Shown one piece after another: positions 33,353 through 41,969 of a DNA stretch of 64,000 bases. The DNA is taken from assembly GCA_900546145.1 (NCBI GenBank), contig URBN01000002.1:112315-176314 (forward strand), read 5' to 3'. Position 1 is the first letter of the stretch. The number at the start of each line of letters is the position of its first letter. The DNA is from an uncultured Desulfovibrio sp. GTDB taxonomy: Bacteria; Desulfobacterota; Desulfovibrionia; Desulfovibrionales; Desulfovibrionaceae. The position numbers and the translations under genes are program-made. The notes below the pieces were generated by a model that saw only the letters and a program-made list of their open reading frames with translations, did no database searches and had not been told where the DNA came from.

Positions 33353-35014
33353 GTGTCTGATGCAAAATTGACGATTACCCCCCTGGGGGGACTTGGTGAG
33401 ATCGGTCTGAACTGCCAGCTCTGGGAAACGTCCAAGGGTGTGGTGATGGTTGATTGCGGCCTCATGTTTCCAAGTGATGAACATCTGGGCGTGGACGTGC
33501 TCATTCCGCACTTTGGCGCCGTCAAGGCAGTGAAGGACAACCTTCTTGGCATTGTGCTGACGCACGGCCATGAGGATCATATAGGAGCGCTTCCCTGGAT
33601 TGTTCCCGAACTCAGGGGAACGACCATATACGGTTCTCCCTTCACGCTGGCTCTTGTGCAGCACAAGCTCAAGGAGCGGGGGCTGTCGGACTGTGTCAAC
33701 CTGCGTCCCGTGCAGCCTGAGGAAATGGTTACGCTGGGAGATATGACGTTTCATTTCTTCCCCGTCTGCCATTCCATACCGCAGGGCTACGCCCTGGGCG
33801 TGGAAACGCCTGTGGGCCGCATTGTTCTGACGGGCGATTTCAAGATAGATCCGCATCCTCTCGCGGGATCTGGCACGGATATCAAGCTGTTCCGCCGATT
33901 CGCCGGACGCAAGGGCGTCAAACTGCTCATGTCCGACTCCACCAACGTTGAGCGCGAGGGACGCAGCCTCACGGAACGGGAAGTGCAGAATTCCCTGGAC
34001 AAGGTCTTTGCGCAGGCTCCGGGCCGGATCGTGATCACACTCTTCTCGAGCCATATCCAGCGTATCCAGGAGGTGTTTGATCTGGCGGAAAAGTACGGGC
34101 GCACCGTGGTCATCAGCGGGCGCAGTCTGGCCAACAATATTGAAATGGCCCAGGAAAACGGCCTGATCAAAGTCCCTGAAAATTTTTACAACGCCTACGC
34201 GGGCGTGCCGGACATTCCTCTGGAAAAGACCGTGCTCATCGTTACTGGCGCCCAGGGCGAACCCATGTCAGCCCTGTCGCGCATGGCGTACGGCGCGCAC
34301 AGACAGCTGGCCATTGAAAAGGGCGATACCGTGGTCATGAGCTCCCGCGTCATTCCGGGAAACGGCAGGGCCGTGTCCAATCTCATCAATGAAATGTACC
34401 ATCAGGGCGCTGAAGTGCTCTATGAGAGCGTCCGGGCCATTCATGCCTCGGGACATGCCCAGCAGAACGAGCTCAAGGCCATGATCAAGGCCGTGCATCC
34501 GGAATATTTCGTCCCCGTGCACGGAGAGTACCGGCACCTCATCAAACACGGTCGTCTCGCCGAGGAATGTGGAGTGGAAAAGGACAAGATCATCGTCCTC
34601 GAAGACGGAGATCCCCTCTCCATTACCTGGGATGGCACGCAGCGTCTTCCCCCCATCCCTGTGGAATGCACTCTGGTGGATGGCAAGGGCGTAGGGGATG
34701 TTGGCACAGCCGTGCTCAAGGAGAGGCGCATCCTTGGCGATGAAGGCATGGTCATTGTGGTCCTGGTCGTGGACAGCGATACCGGCTACATCCTTCATGG
34801 TCCGGATATCGTTTCCAAGGGATTCGTTTTTGAACAGTATTACGCTAATGTCTTCGACGAGGCGAAATGTCTGGTTCTTGATGAAATCGAATCGGCCAGC
34901 CACCAATGCAGCATCGCGACACTGCAGGAGGATATCCATTCCACGCTCCGCCATTTTTTCCGCAGGGTGCTGGATCGCGATCCCGTTGTCGTTCCGATCA
35001 TAACGGAAGTCTGA
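33353..35014 (+). CDS. rnj: Ribonuclease J (beta-CASP metallo-beta-lactamase)
   Basis: A 553-residue RNase with 5'-3' exo- and endonuclease activity in RNA decay and processing. THGHEDHIG (about 71-79) supplies metal ligands; LTGDFKID, the beta-CASP insertion (SDSTNVEREG, SGRSLANN, GAQGEPMSALSRM) and HASGHAQQNELK follow. The start is GTG 33353 after AAAGGAAAAG; an ATG 2 bases earlier is out of frame. C-terminal domain is complete. Confidence 0.95.
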   Translation: MSDAKLTITPLGGLGEIGLNCQLWETSKGVVMVDCGLMFPSDEHLGVDVLIPHFGAVKAVKDNLLGIVLTHGHEDHIGALPWIVPELRGTTIYGSPFTLALVQHKLKERGLSDCVNLRPVQPEEMVTLGDMTFHFFPVCHSIPQGYALGVETPVGRIVLTGDFKIDPHPLAGSGTDIKLFRRFAGRKGVKLLMSDSTNVEREGRSLTEREVQNSLDKVFAQAPGRIVITLFSSHIQRIQEVFDLAEKYGRTVVISGRSLANNIEMAQENGLIKVPENFYNAYAGVPDIPLEKTVLIVTGAQGEPMSALSRMAYGAHRQLAIEKGDTVVMSSRVIPGNGRAVSNLINEMYHQGAEVLYESVRAIHASGHAQQNELKAMIKAVHPEYFVPVHGEYRHLIKHGRLAEECGVEKDKIIVLEDGDPLSITWDGTQRLPPIPVECTLVDGKGVGDVGTAVLKERRILGDEGMVIVVLVVDSDTGYILHGPDIVSKGFVFEQYYANVFDEAKCLVLDEIESASHQCSIATLQEDIHSTLRHFFRRVLDRDPVVVPIITEV

Positions 35015-35206
35015 TGCTTCCGGCGTTCCCGGCTTTCCCCGGAAATGCCGGAACCTGCGGTCTGGAGGCAGTGCGTTTTATCTTTTGGAAATCTGCTCCC
35101 AGGATTCCGGCCGGCCTGTCGGATTTTTCCCGCCACAGTGTCGGGGAAGGGACTTTTTGTTCCCAGGTATGCCATGGGAAATTTTCCTTCCCCGGATCCG
35201 GGCCCG

Positions 35207-35851
35207 CTACTTTCTGCGCGGCTGCAGGTACTGGGGCCCGACGAGGATATGGTAGCGGGGAGTGTGCGAGAATGGATCCGGCATGGATACCTGTCCCTCG
35301 ATGGACAGGGGCTGGGCCGAGAGTCCAAAAGGCTGGAGCATGCCGGGAGTGGCGGCCAGGCGGGCGAGCATTTCATCGCTCAGATAGAAAACGGGCAGAC
35401 TCGTGGTGGAAGAGCCTGCCGCCAGCTTGCATCCGCGTCCCGGGATAAGAGGCAGCCTGGCAAGCGGTTTGCCCGGCTGTGTGCCGTTCAGAAGAGAAGG
35501 CATACGGATTTCAGCCCGGCGCAGCAGGGAGAGAAAGTCATTCCCCGTTGCTCCCACAAAGGTCACAAGGCTGGTTCCTTCGCTTGTGGCCAGGAGGCTG
35601 ACGGGAATGGTGCCGCCATGAATACCGAAATAGGCCTGGCGGGCTCCTTCAGGCATGACGATCCATCCCTGCCCGGAGGGCGGGAGACTGGCTGTCTTCT
35701 GCGTGTCCGCTCCTGTGGAACGCGGAGCGAGGGAAAAAATCATCAGCGCGCAGAGGCAGAGGACAGCAAGTGTGCATCCCACAAAGTGAGATGGAGAAGA
35801 CGGTGGGACTGCCGTGCCGCTTTTGGGAGCAGAAAATCCATGCTGTTTCAT
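35207..35851 (-). CDS. Unrecognised membrane-anchored or exported protein
   Basis: A 214-residue protein starting MKQHGFSAPKSG with one hydrophobic helix (CTLAVLCLCALMIFSLA, about 25-41) that fits an uncleaved anchor or signal peptide. The remainder is moderately hydrophobic, includes IPVSLLATSEGTSLVTFVGATG and ends QYLQPRRK; no family recognised. An in-frame extension to 35971 exists but has no ribosome site. A long open frame on the opposite strand (35045-35854) was judged a shadow. It is separated from neighbours on both sides. Confidence 0.6.
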   Translation of the reverse strand: MKQHGFSAPKSGTAVPPSSPSHFVGCTLAVLCLCALMIFSLAPRSTGADTQKTASLPPSGQGWIVMPEGARQAYFGIHGGTIPVSLLATSEGTSLVTFVGATGNDFLSLLRRAEIRMPSLLNGTQPGKPLARLPLIPGRGCKLAAGSSTTSLPVFYLSDEMLARLAATPGMLQPFGLSAQPLSIEGQVSMPDPFSHTPRYHILVGPQYLQPRRK

Positions 35852-36079
35852 TGAGGATGTACCTCGCCCTTCCGGCCTGAATAATCGTGATTGTGCACTG
35901 CCGGCCAGATGGCGGACACCTGTGGTATCTGCCTCTCGTGGAGAAATAGGGGCAAGCCGCACGCAAGTCAAGCGTCTTTTTTATCGGCCGGTTCCGGAAA
36001 GAGTTTAGCCTTCTCTGGAGGCGGGGAGGAGGAGCATTTCCTGTCTTTTGCGTTACTTTCCGTCCCTGGTGCGTTCCGT

Positions 36080-37264
36080 CTAGGGCAGGGGAATCTGGGA
36101 GGGAACAGAGGGCTGTCTCTGCCTCTTCTGGCGTCTCGGGCGGCGCTGCTTCTGCTCCGTTCCCTTCGGGGGAGCCTGCACCTCCTGCGGTTTTTTGGGC
36201 GTCAGATCCGGAGGCTGAGGGATGACCGCCGGTTCTCCTTCGGCCAGAGTATGGCGGAAGAAAGTTCCGACCTCCCTGACGAACTCTTCGTGAATGGCGG
36301 CTCTCTCCTCTCCGGAAACGGAACGGCAGATTTCAGGAAGTTCCTCGATCATGGAGTCCGGACAGGGGGCCATCAGCGTTCCGTTGTCTGCGTTCTCTAT
36401 GACGACGGTTTTCGGCGCAGAAGGGAAAAGGCTGGCGAGATTCTCGGGGACCTTGCGCGAACCATCGCTTTCCCTCGGCGCTGTCACCAGCAGAAGAGGC
36501 GGATAAAAGTAACGGAGGCTCTCGCGGCTCAGGAGCATGCTGAAATCGGGGGATGCTGCGGCCACGGCTTTCACCCGGGTGTCCGCGAGACTCTTTGTGA
36601 GAGGCAGGGCGCTGCAGAATTTTTCGCTGATGCGTTTTTCAGCCCAGCTGTTGCAGTAGACGCTGTTTTTTTCGCTGGCGCAGAAAGAGGGCCAGCCGGA
36701 GCAGTCAGGCAGGGCGCCTCCGAGATAGAGGGCCGCTGCGGCACCGGCGCCGATGCCGAGTATGCCGATGCGTTCAGGATCGATGGCAGGTCCCAGGTTT
36801 TCATCCTGCAGGAGATAGTCGATGAGCGCGGAAATGTCCCTGGTGCGCTGGGCGAATTCCTCCCATGTATAGAGCTGGGGCATAGAATCCATATTGTCGT
36901 GATCATGGGTCAAACAGGCCACGACGAAGCCGCTGGAAGCCAGTTCCGAGGCCGTGTCGTAGAAGCTGAACCTGTTGCCCGAGGAAGGATGGGAGACGAT
37001 GATCAGAGGGAAGCGCCCTGACATGGGGGCCGCCTGCAGACTTCCCCGGAATTCCCATGGAGGGTATTTCAGCGGTCTTGGTGCCTTTTTCGTCGGGTAC
37101 CAGACGTTGACGTCAAAACGCAGGCCGCGATCCTGGTCGGAAAAGCCCAGCGTACGGAAGCCCGGACTGGCAAGAAGGGGCAGGGCGCCTGTCTGCGGCG
37201 GGGTGCAGAGCAGGAGCGCCAGGATGGCCAGAAGGAAGAAAAAATTTGTATGGTTATGTGGCAT
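36080..37264 (-). CDS. Exported alpha/beta-hydrolase-fold protein lacking the nucleophile
   Basis: A 394-residue protein with signal peptide (FFFLLAILALLLCTPPQTGA, about 7-26) and the pattern of the predicted dienelactone hydrolase family: FDVNVWYPTKK, FPLIIVSHPSSGNRFSF, ERIGILGIGAGAAAALYLGG. In active relatives the nucleophile elbow reads G-x-S-x-G; here it is GIGAG, so Ser is replaced by Gly. The last 50 residues are Pro/Lys/Arg-rich (KQRRPRRQKRQRQ), a possible surface-binding tail. It may be a non-catalytic binder. Confidence 0.7.
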   Translation of the reverse strand: MPHNHTNFFFLLAILALLLCTPPQTGALPLLASPGFRTLGFSDQDRGLRFDVNVWYPTKKAPRPLKYPPWEFRGSLQAAPMSGRFPLIIVSHPSSGNRFSFYDTASELASSGFVVACLTHDHDNMDSMPQLYTWEEFAQRTRDISALIDYLLQDENLGPAIDPERIGILGIGAGAAAALYLGGALPDCSGWPSFCASEKNSVYCNSWAEKRISEKFCSALPLTKSLADTRVKAVAAASPDFSMLLSRESLRYFYPPLLLVTAPRESDGSRKVPENLASLFPSAPKTVVIENADNGTLMAPCPDSMIEELPEICRSVSGEERAAIHEEFVREVGTFFRHTLAEGEPAVIPQPPDLTPKKPQEVQAPPKGTEQKQRRPRRQKRQRQPSVPSQIPLP

Positions 37265-37404
37265 TGCGCTGATTCTACGGAATGGGGTTGTGGGCTGTTG
37301 TGCCACAAGCAAAGCTAGGGTACAAGGGGGCGCGCCTCATGGCGCCCAGCCCCGCTCTGTCGAGGCGTACCGGAATTTTTTCCCACCATCCGTCAGGAGA
37401 GGTC

Positions 37405-38046
37405 ATGGATATAATTCAGTTCTTCATCGATTTTGTGCTGCATATCGACGCCCATCTGCTGGAACTCGTGATGCGCTACGGAACCTGGATTTATCTTATT
37501 CTGTTCATCATTGTGTTCTGTGAGACGGGCCTCGTGGTCGTCCCCTTCCTTCCGGGAGATTCTCTGCTTTTCGCTGCCGGAGTCCTCGCCGGTGCCGGGC
37601 TTATGGGCTATTTCTCTGCCATGGGCATATTCCTGCTCGCCGGCGCTTCAGGAGACTGCGTGAACTATATTCTGGGACATTTTGCCGGACCGGCCATATT
37701 CAGGAAGGAGCACCGTTTCATACGGAAGGAATATCTGGTCGCGGCTCACGCTTTTTACGAACGCCATGGCGGCAAGGCCATTATTCTTGCCCGCTTCATT
37801 CCAATCATACGCACGTTTGCGCCTTTCGTGGCCGGCATCGCGCGTATGCATCCCTATGTATTCTTCTTTTATAATATTATAGGATGCATCCTCTGGGTGG
37901 GGACCCTCGTGTCGACCGGCTACTTCCTCGGCAATCTCGAGTTCGTGCGCACCCACTTCAGCGTCATTGTTTACGCTATCGTCCTTATTTCTGTTATCCC
38001 GGTCTTTGTCTCAGCAGTGAAGGCCCGGATGATGAAGGGCAAATAA
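37405..38046 (+). CDS. DedA-family membrane protein
   Basis: A 213-residue polytopic protein with the DedA/SNARE-associated pattern: ETGLVVVPFLPGDSLLFAAG, LGHFAGPAIF, FYERHGGKAIILARFIPIIRTFAPFVAGIARM. The family is linked to lipid-carrier flipping and membrane homeostasis. ATG 37405 follows AGGAGAGG. The adjacent downstream sugar cassette is on the same strand, 138 bases away. Confidence 0.92.
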   Translation: MDIIQFFIDFVLHIDAHLLELVMRYGTWIYLILFIIVFCETGLVVVPFLPGDSLLFAAGVLAGAGLMGYFSAMGIFLLAGASGDCVNYILGHFAGPAIFRKEHRFIRKEYLVAAHAFYERHGGKAIILARFIPIIRTFAPFVAGIARMHPYVFFFYNIIGCILWVGTLVSTGYFLGNLEFVRTHFSVIVYAIVLISVIPVFVSAVKARMMKGK

Positions 38047-38184
38047 TCAGCAAAAAAATGAGGAACAGGTGCATGGGCCCCAGGCCTTCTTGTGAAGAGC
38101 GCCGTTGTGGTGTATTGCGCCGTTCCTGCAGGCGCGCCGGCCACGAAGAAGCGCGGCCGGGACGCCGGAATCAGGAGGAAAACA

Positions 38185-38970
38185 ATGATCACTGTGCATG
38201 ATATCCGCGCCAGACTCGCCCAGGACAAACCCACTGTGGGCACATGGCTGCAGATCCCCTCTCCGGACGTGGCCGAGCTCATGGCCAGGGCCGGGTACGA
38301 CTGGGTGGCCGTAGATATGGAACACGGCTCCTTCAGCCCCAGCATTCTGCCCGATGTATTCAGAGGTATCGAGTGCGGCGGAGCTGCGCCTTTCGCCCGT
38401 CTTCCCGAAGCGACGAAACAGAACATCAAGTTTGCGCTGGAGGCAGGCGCACAGGGCCTCATTTTTCCGATGATCGAGAGCCGTGAACAGCTTGACAGGG
38501 CCATCGGCTGGGCTACCTATCCGGGCCTTGATGACTGGGCCGGAGAAGGACAGCATCCCGCCGAGTACCGCGGCGTGGGCTACTGCCGCGCCAATGTCTT
38601 CGGCAAGGATTTTGATGCCTACCGCGCCGGTGTGGCCAGGGAAGTGTTTCTTGTGGCTCAGATCGAGCACATCCGCGCCGTGGAAAACCTCGAGTCCATC
38701 CTGTCCCATCCCCGCCTTGACGCCATCATGGTCGGCCCCTATGACCTTTCCGGATCCATGGGGCTCACGGGGCAGTTTGACCATCCGGATTTCCAGGCTG
38801 TCATGGAGAAAATCAATGCCACCTGCGCCCGCATGCACGCCCGCATGGGACTGCACATCGTGCAGCCAGATCCTGAAGAGCTCAGGCGCCAGACCGCAGC
38901 AGGCGCCCGTTTTATTGCTTACGGCATCGATACCGTGTTCCTGTGGCGTTCCGCGCAGCGTCCCGAATAG
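38185..38970 (+). CDS. HpcH/HpaI-family class II aldolase
   Basis: A 261-residue TIM-barrel enzyme of the type that joins or splits pyruvate and an aldehyde to give 2-keto-3-deoxy acids. Family blocks: VAVDMEHGSFSPS (catalytic His), FARLPEATKQNIKFALEAGA, GLIFPMIES, VAQIEHIRAVENLESIL (metal Glu) and IMVGPYDLSGSMG (metal Asp). AGGAGG precedes ATG 38185. It heads a five-gene run in which the genes are at most 30 bases apart or overlap, suggesting it makes or breaks the sugar acid used by the following enzymes. Confidence 0.88.
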   Translation: MITVHDIRARLAQDKPTVGTWLQIPSPDVAELMARAGYDWVAVDMEHGSFSPSILPDVFRGIECGGAAPFARLPEATKQNIKFALEAGAQGLIFPMIESREQLDRAIGWATYPGLDDWAGEGQHPAEYRGVGYCRANVFGKDFDAYRAGVAREVFLVAQIEHIRAVENLESILSHPRLDAIMVGPYDLSGSMGLTGQFDHPDFQAVMEKINATCARMHARMGLHIVQPDPEELRRQTAAGARFIAYGIDTVFLWRSAQRPE

Positions 38971-39000
38971 GGCGCCAGCCCTGAGACAAGGAGAATAACC

Positions 39001-39915
39001 TTGAAAATTACAGTTTTCGGCGGATCCGGCTTCCTTGGTTCGCATATCTGCGACAAACTTTCCGAAGCCGGACATGAAGTGACCATTGTAGATCTTCAGC
39101 CCTCCCGCTGGCTGCGTCCCGATCAGAAGATGATCGTGGGCAGCATCCTCGACGAGAATATCACCGACAAAGCCGTGGAAGGCGCTGACGTCGTCTGCGA
39201 CTACGCGGGCATCGCCGACATCGGCGAGGCCAACAACAGACCCGTTGACACCGCGCGCATCAATGTGGTCGGCAACGTCATGGCCCTCGAAGCCTGCCGC
39301 AGGCATAACGTCAAGCGGTATATCTTTGCCAGTTCTCTGTACGTGTACGGCAAGTCCGGCGGCTTCTACCGCTGCAGCAAGCAGGCCTGTGAACTTTACA
39401 TTGAAAACTACCAGGCCATGCACCATCTGCCGTATACCATCCTGCGCTACGGCTCCCTGTACGGCCCCCGTGCCGACAACCGGAACGCCATCCATCGTTT
39501 CGTGCACGAGGCTATGACCACCGGAACGATCACCTATTACGGCGCTCCTACCGCCCTGCGCGAATATGTTCATGTTGACGACGCGGCCCAGGCCACTCTC
39601 GAGGTGCTGAAACCGGAGTTCGCCAACCAGAATATCATCGTGACGGGCAACCAGCCCATGCGTGTCGGTGATCTGTTCAAGATGATCGGCGAAATTCTGG
39701 GAAAAGATCTTAAGATTCAGTACCAGAATGACCCGAACAGCGGCCATTACCAAATCACGCCGTACGCCTTCATGCCCAAAGTCGGGCGCAAACTCGTTCC
39801 CCCGCTGACCGTCGACCTCGGCCAGGGCATCCTCCGCGTCATGGAAGAAGAACACAAGGCTGAGCACCCCGAACTCACGAGCGAGGGCGGTTATCTCGTG
39901 CCCACCGATGACTAA
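39001..39915 (+). CDS. NAD-dependent sugar epimerase/dehydratase (SDR)
   Basis: A 304-residue extended SDR enzyme: GGSGFLGSH (NAD loop), SSLYVYG and the active-site YRCSK (Y-x-x-x-K), then LRYGSLYGPRADNRNAIH. The start is TTG 39001, preceded by AAGGAGA at good spacing; no ATG is available near. The substrate is probably a nucleotide or free sugar linked to its neighbours. Confidence 0.88.
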   Translation: MKITVFGGSGFLGSHICDKLSEAGHEVTIVDLQPSRWLRPDQKMIVGSILDENITDKAVEGADVVCDYAGIADIGEANNRPVDTARINVVGNVMALEACRRHNVKRYIFASSLYVYGKSGGFYRCSKQACELYIENYQAMHHLPYTILRYGSLYGPRADNRNAIHRFVHEAMTTGTITYYGAPTALREYVHVDDAAQATLEVLKPEFANQNIIVTGNQPMRVGDLFKMIGEILGKDLKIQYQNDPNSGHYQITPYAFMPKVGRKLVPPLTVDLGQGILRVMEEEHKAEHPELTSEGGYLVPTDD

Positions 39916-39931
39916 TATTTGAGGAAACAGC

Positions 39932-40705
39932 ATGAACATTATCGCCATTATCCCCGCCCGCATGGGCTCGAGCCGCTATCCCGGCAAACCTCTGGCCCCC
40001 ATTCACGGTATCCCCATGGTTGGACATGTGGCCTTCCGCACAGCCATGAGTAAAATCCTTTCCGACTCCTACGTAGCCACCTGCGACACCTGCATTGAGG
40101 ACTACTGCAAAAGCGTCGGCCTGAAGTGCGTCATGACGGCCGACACGCATACCCGCTGCTCCACGAGAACCGCTGAGGCTCTGCTCAAGATTGAGGCTGC
40201 CACGGGAAAGAGAGTGGACATTGTTGTCATGGTTCAGGGTGACGAACCCATGGTTCTGCCCGAGATGATCGACGCTGCCGTTGAGCCCATGATCAAGGAT
40301 CCCTCCATCAACGTCGTCAACCTTATGGCTGACATGGCAACCGTCAAGGAATTCGAGGATCCCAACGAGGTCAAGGTTGTGGTCGACCGCAATAACGACG
40401 CTTTGTACTTCTCCCGTGAACCCATTCCCTCGCGCAAGAAGGGCGTGGACAAGGTCCCCATGCGCAAGCAGGTGTGCATTATTCCTTTCCGCAGGGACTA
40501 TCTTCTGCACTTCAATGAAATGGAAGAAAGCCCTCTTGAGATCATCGAGTCCGTCGATATGATGCGCATTCTCGAGCACGGCGACAAGGTGCGCATGGTT
40601 CCGACCACGGCCCGCACCTGGAGCGTCGACACGCCCGAGGATCTGGCGCATGTCGAAAAGCTCATGACCGGTGATCCCCTCATGGCCAAGTACGCGAAGA
40701 AATGA
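39932..40705 (+). CDS. CMP-KDO-synthetase-like cytidylyltransferase, divergent
   Basis: A 257-residue nucleotidyltransferase of the KdsB type: IIPARMGSSRYPGKPLAPI, VVMVQGDEPMVLPEMI (metal Asp), YFSREPIPSRKKG and the tail WSVDTPEDLAHVEKL. The KdsB sugar-binding motif SGTDR is replaced by CSTRTA, so the substrate is probably not standard KDO. The protein probably activates an acidic 2-keto sugar as a CMP derivative. Ends inside the start of the next gene (ATGA). Confidence 0.85.
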   Translation: MNIIAIIPARMGSSRYPGKPLAPIHGIPMVGHVAFRTAMSKILSDSYVATCDTCIEDYCKSVGLKCVMTADTHTRCSTRTAEALLKIEAATGKRVDIVVMVQGDEPMVLPEMIDAAVEPMIKDPSINVVNLMADMATVKEFEDPNEVKVVVDRNNDALYFSREPIPSRKKGVDKVPMRKQVCIIPFRRDYLLHFNEMEESPLEIIESVDMMRILEHGDKVRMVPTTARTWSVDTPEDLAHVEKLMTGDPLMAKYAKK

Positions 40706-41328
40706 ATCTGAACCAGCGAATAAAGGCGGCCCTGGGGGAACTCTGGACTGCCCTGTTCGGCTGGATTCCGACCCCCGCCGGTACACTCCTGCGCGGTCTC
40801 TGCTGGAAATGCTGTTTCCGGCACTGCGGCCGTGTCAGATTTGCGACGGGGGTCTCCTTTGCCGGCATGGGCAGCATGTCTTTTGGCGACGGAGTGCGGA
40901 TTGGCCGCGGCTGCGTTCTGACCGCACAGGACGGAACGCTTGAAATGGCCGACAGAGCCGCGCTTTCTCCGAACGTGCACGTAAGCGCCGATTCCGGGAC
41001 CATTATCATTGGCCGGTGCACGGCTGTGGGCCCAGGGACGGTCATCCGCGCGGCCAACCACCGCTTCGACAGATGTGATATTCCCATAATGGAGCAGGGG
41101 CATGTTCCAGGGAAAATCGTCATCGGGGAAGACGTCTGGATCGGCGCCAACTGTGTCATTACCCCGGATGTGACCATAGGCAGAGGTGCCGTCATCGGCG
41201 CCGGCGCCGTCGTCACGCACGATGTGCCACCTTTCGCCATCGCAGCCGGCGTCCCGGCGCGTGTCATAGGCGATCGCAGGAAGGCGCGGCAGGATCCCGG
41301 ACCGCAGTCCGGCAGGGAGAAAAAATAA
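40702..41328 (+). CDS. Left-handed beta-helix (hexapeptide) acyltransferase
   Basis: A 208-residue protein with hexapeptide repeats (IGRGCVLTAQDG, VIGEDVWIGANCVITPDVTIGRGAVIGAGAVVTHDV) and the catalytic-type His region RAANHRFDR. Family members acetylate or otherwise acylate sugars. The N-terminal 50 residues are hydrophobic/basic and could touch the membrane. It overlaps both neighbours (4 bases and 1 base). Confidence 0.88.
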   Translation: MNLNQRIKAALGELWTALFGWIPTPAGTLLRGLCWKCCFRHCGRVRFATGVSFAGMGSMSFGDGVRIGRGCVLTAQDGTLEMADRAALSPNVHVSADSGTIIIGRCTAVGPGTVIRAANHRFDRCDIPIMEQGHVPGKIVIGEDVWIGANCVITPDVTIGRGAVIGAGAVVTHDVPPFAIAAGVPARVIGDRRKARQDPGPQSGREKK

Positions 41329-41969
41329 TGTCCTTAGCATGTATCGTATTTGACTGTGACGGTGTCATTCTGGACAGCGTGCCTACCAAGACCCGTGCGT
41401 TTGCCCGCCTGGCCGAGCCTTACGGCGCCGAGGCCAGGGACCGCTTCGTCATGTACCACATGACCCACGGAGGCGTGAGCCGCTACCGCAAATTTGCCTG
41501 GTTTTTCTCTGAGATTCTGGGGCGGGAAATTACGCCCCAGGAGTCCGAGGAATGGGGAAAGCGCTTTGCTTCTTATTCTCTGGAGGAAGTGAAGCGCTGT
41601 CCTCTCATTCCGGGCGTGGAAAAGGCTCTTACCGACTGGGAAGGTAAGCTTCCCATGTGCGTGTGCTCAGGCTCTCCCACGGAGGAACTGCGTTCCATTC
41701 TCGATCTGCGCAAGCTTTCGCATTTCTTCCGGCTCATTCTTGGCTCTCCGCCTGCCAAGGCTCAGGTCCTCGCCAATATCGTCAGGGAGCTGAAGCTTGA
41801 TCCCGCCGATGTGCTCATGGTCGGAGACGCGAGCACGGATCGTGACGCTGCCGAAGAGGTAGGCACGCAGTTCTACGGACGCGGTCCGGCTCTCAGGAAC
41901 GATGGAACTTTCCCCTGGGAAGAGAATCTGGAAGGCCTCAGCAGCTGGATAGGCAGCCATGTCCGTTAG
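41328..41969 (+). CDS. HAD-superfamily phosphatase
   Basis: A 213-residue HAD hydrolase: motif I DCDGVILDS (residues about 9-17), motif II CSGSP, and motif III-IV VLMVGDASTDRDAA, with a helical cap between. It resembles beta-phosphoglucomutase/sugar-phosphatase subfamilies. In the cassette it could remove phosphate from a keto-sugar phosphate, as KdsC does in KDO synthesis. Overlaps the following lipoprotein gene by 11 bases. Confidence 0.86.
   Translation: MSLACIVFDCDGVILDSVPTKTRAFARLAEPYGAEARDRFVMYHMTHGGVSRYRKFAWFFSEILGREITPQESEEWGKRFASYSLEEVKRCPLIPGVEKALTDWEGKLPMCVCSGSPTEELRSILDLRKLSHFFRLILGSPPAKAQVLANIVRELKLDPADVLMVGDASTDRDAAEEVGTQFYGRGPALRNDGTFPWEENLEGLSSWIGSHVR

Noticed and set aside
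35045..35854. 269-codon plus-strand frame opposite the unknown anchored protein
   Set aside because: Lacks a ribosome site and any signal; the minus-strand frame has a plausible membrane helix.
38047..39963. 638-codon open frame antisense to the aldolase and epimerase genes
   Set aside because: Spans two genes with clear motifs and ribosome sites on the other strand.
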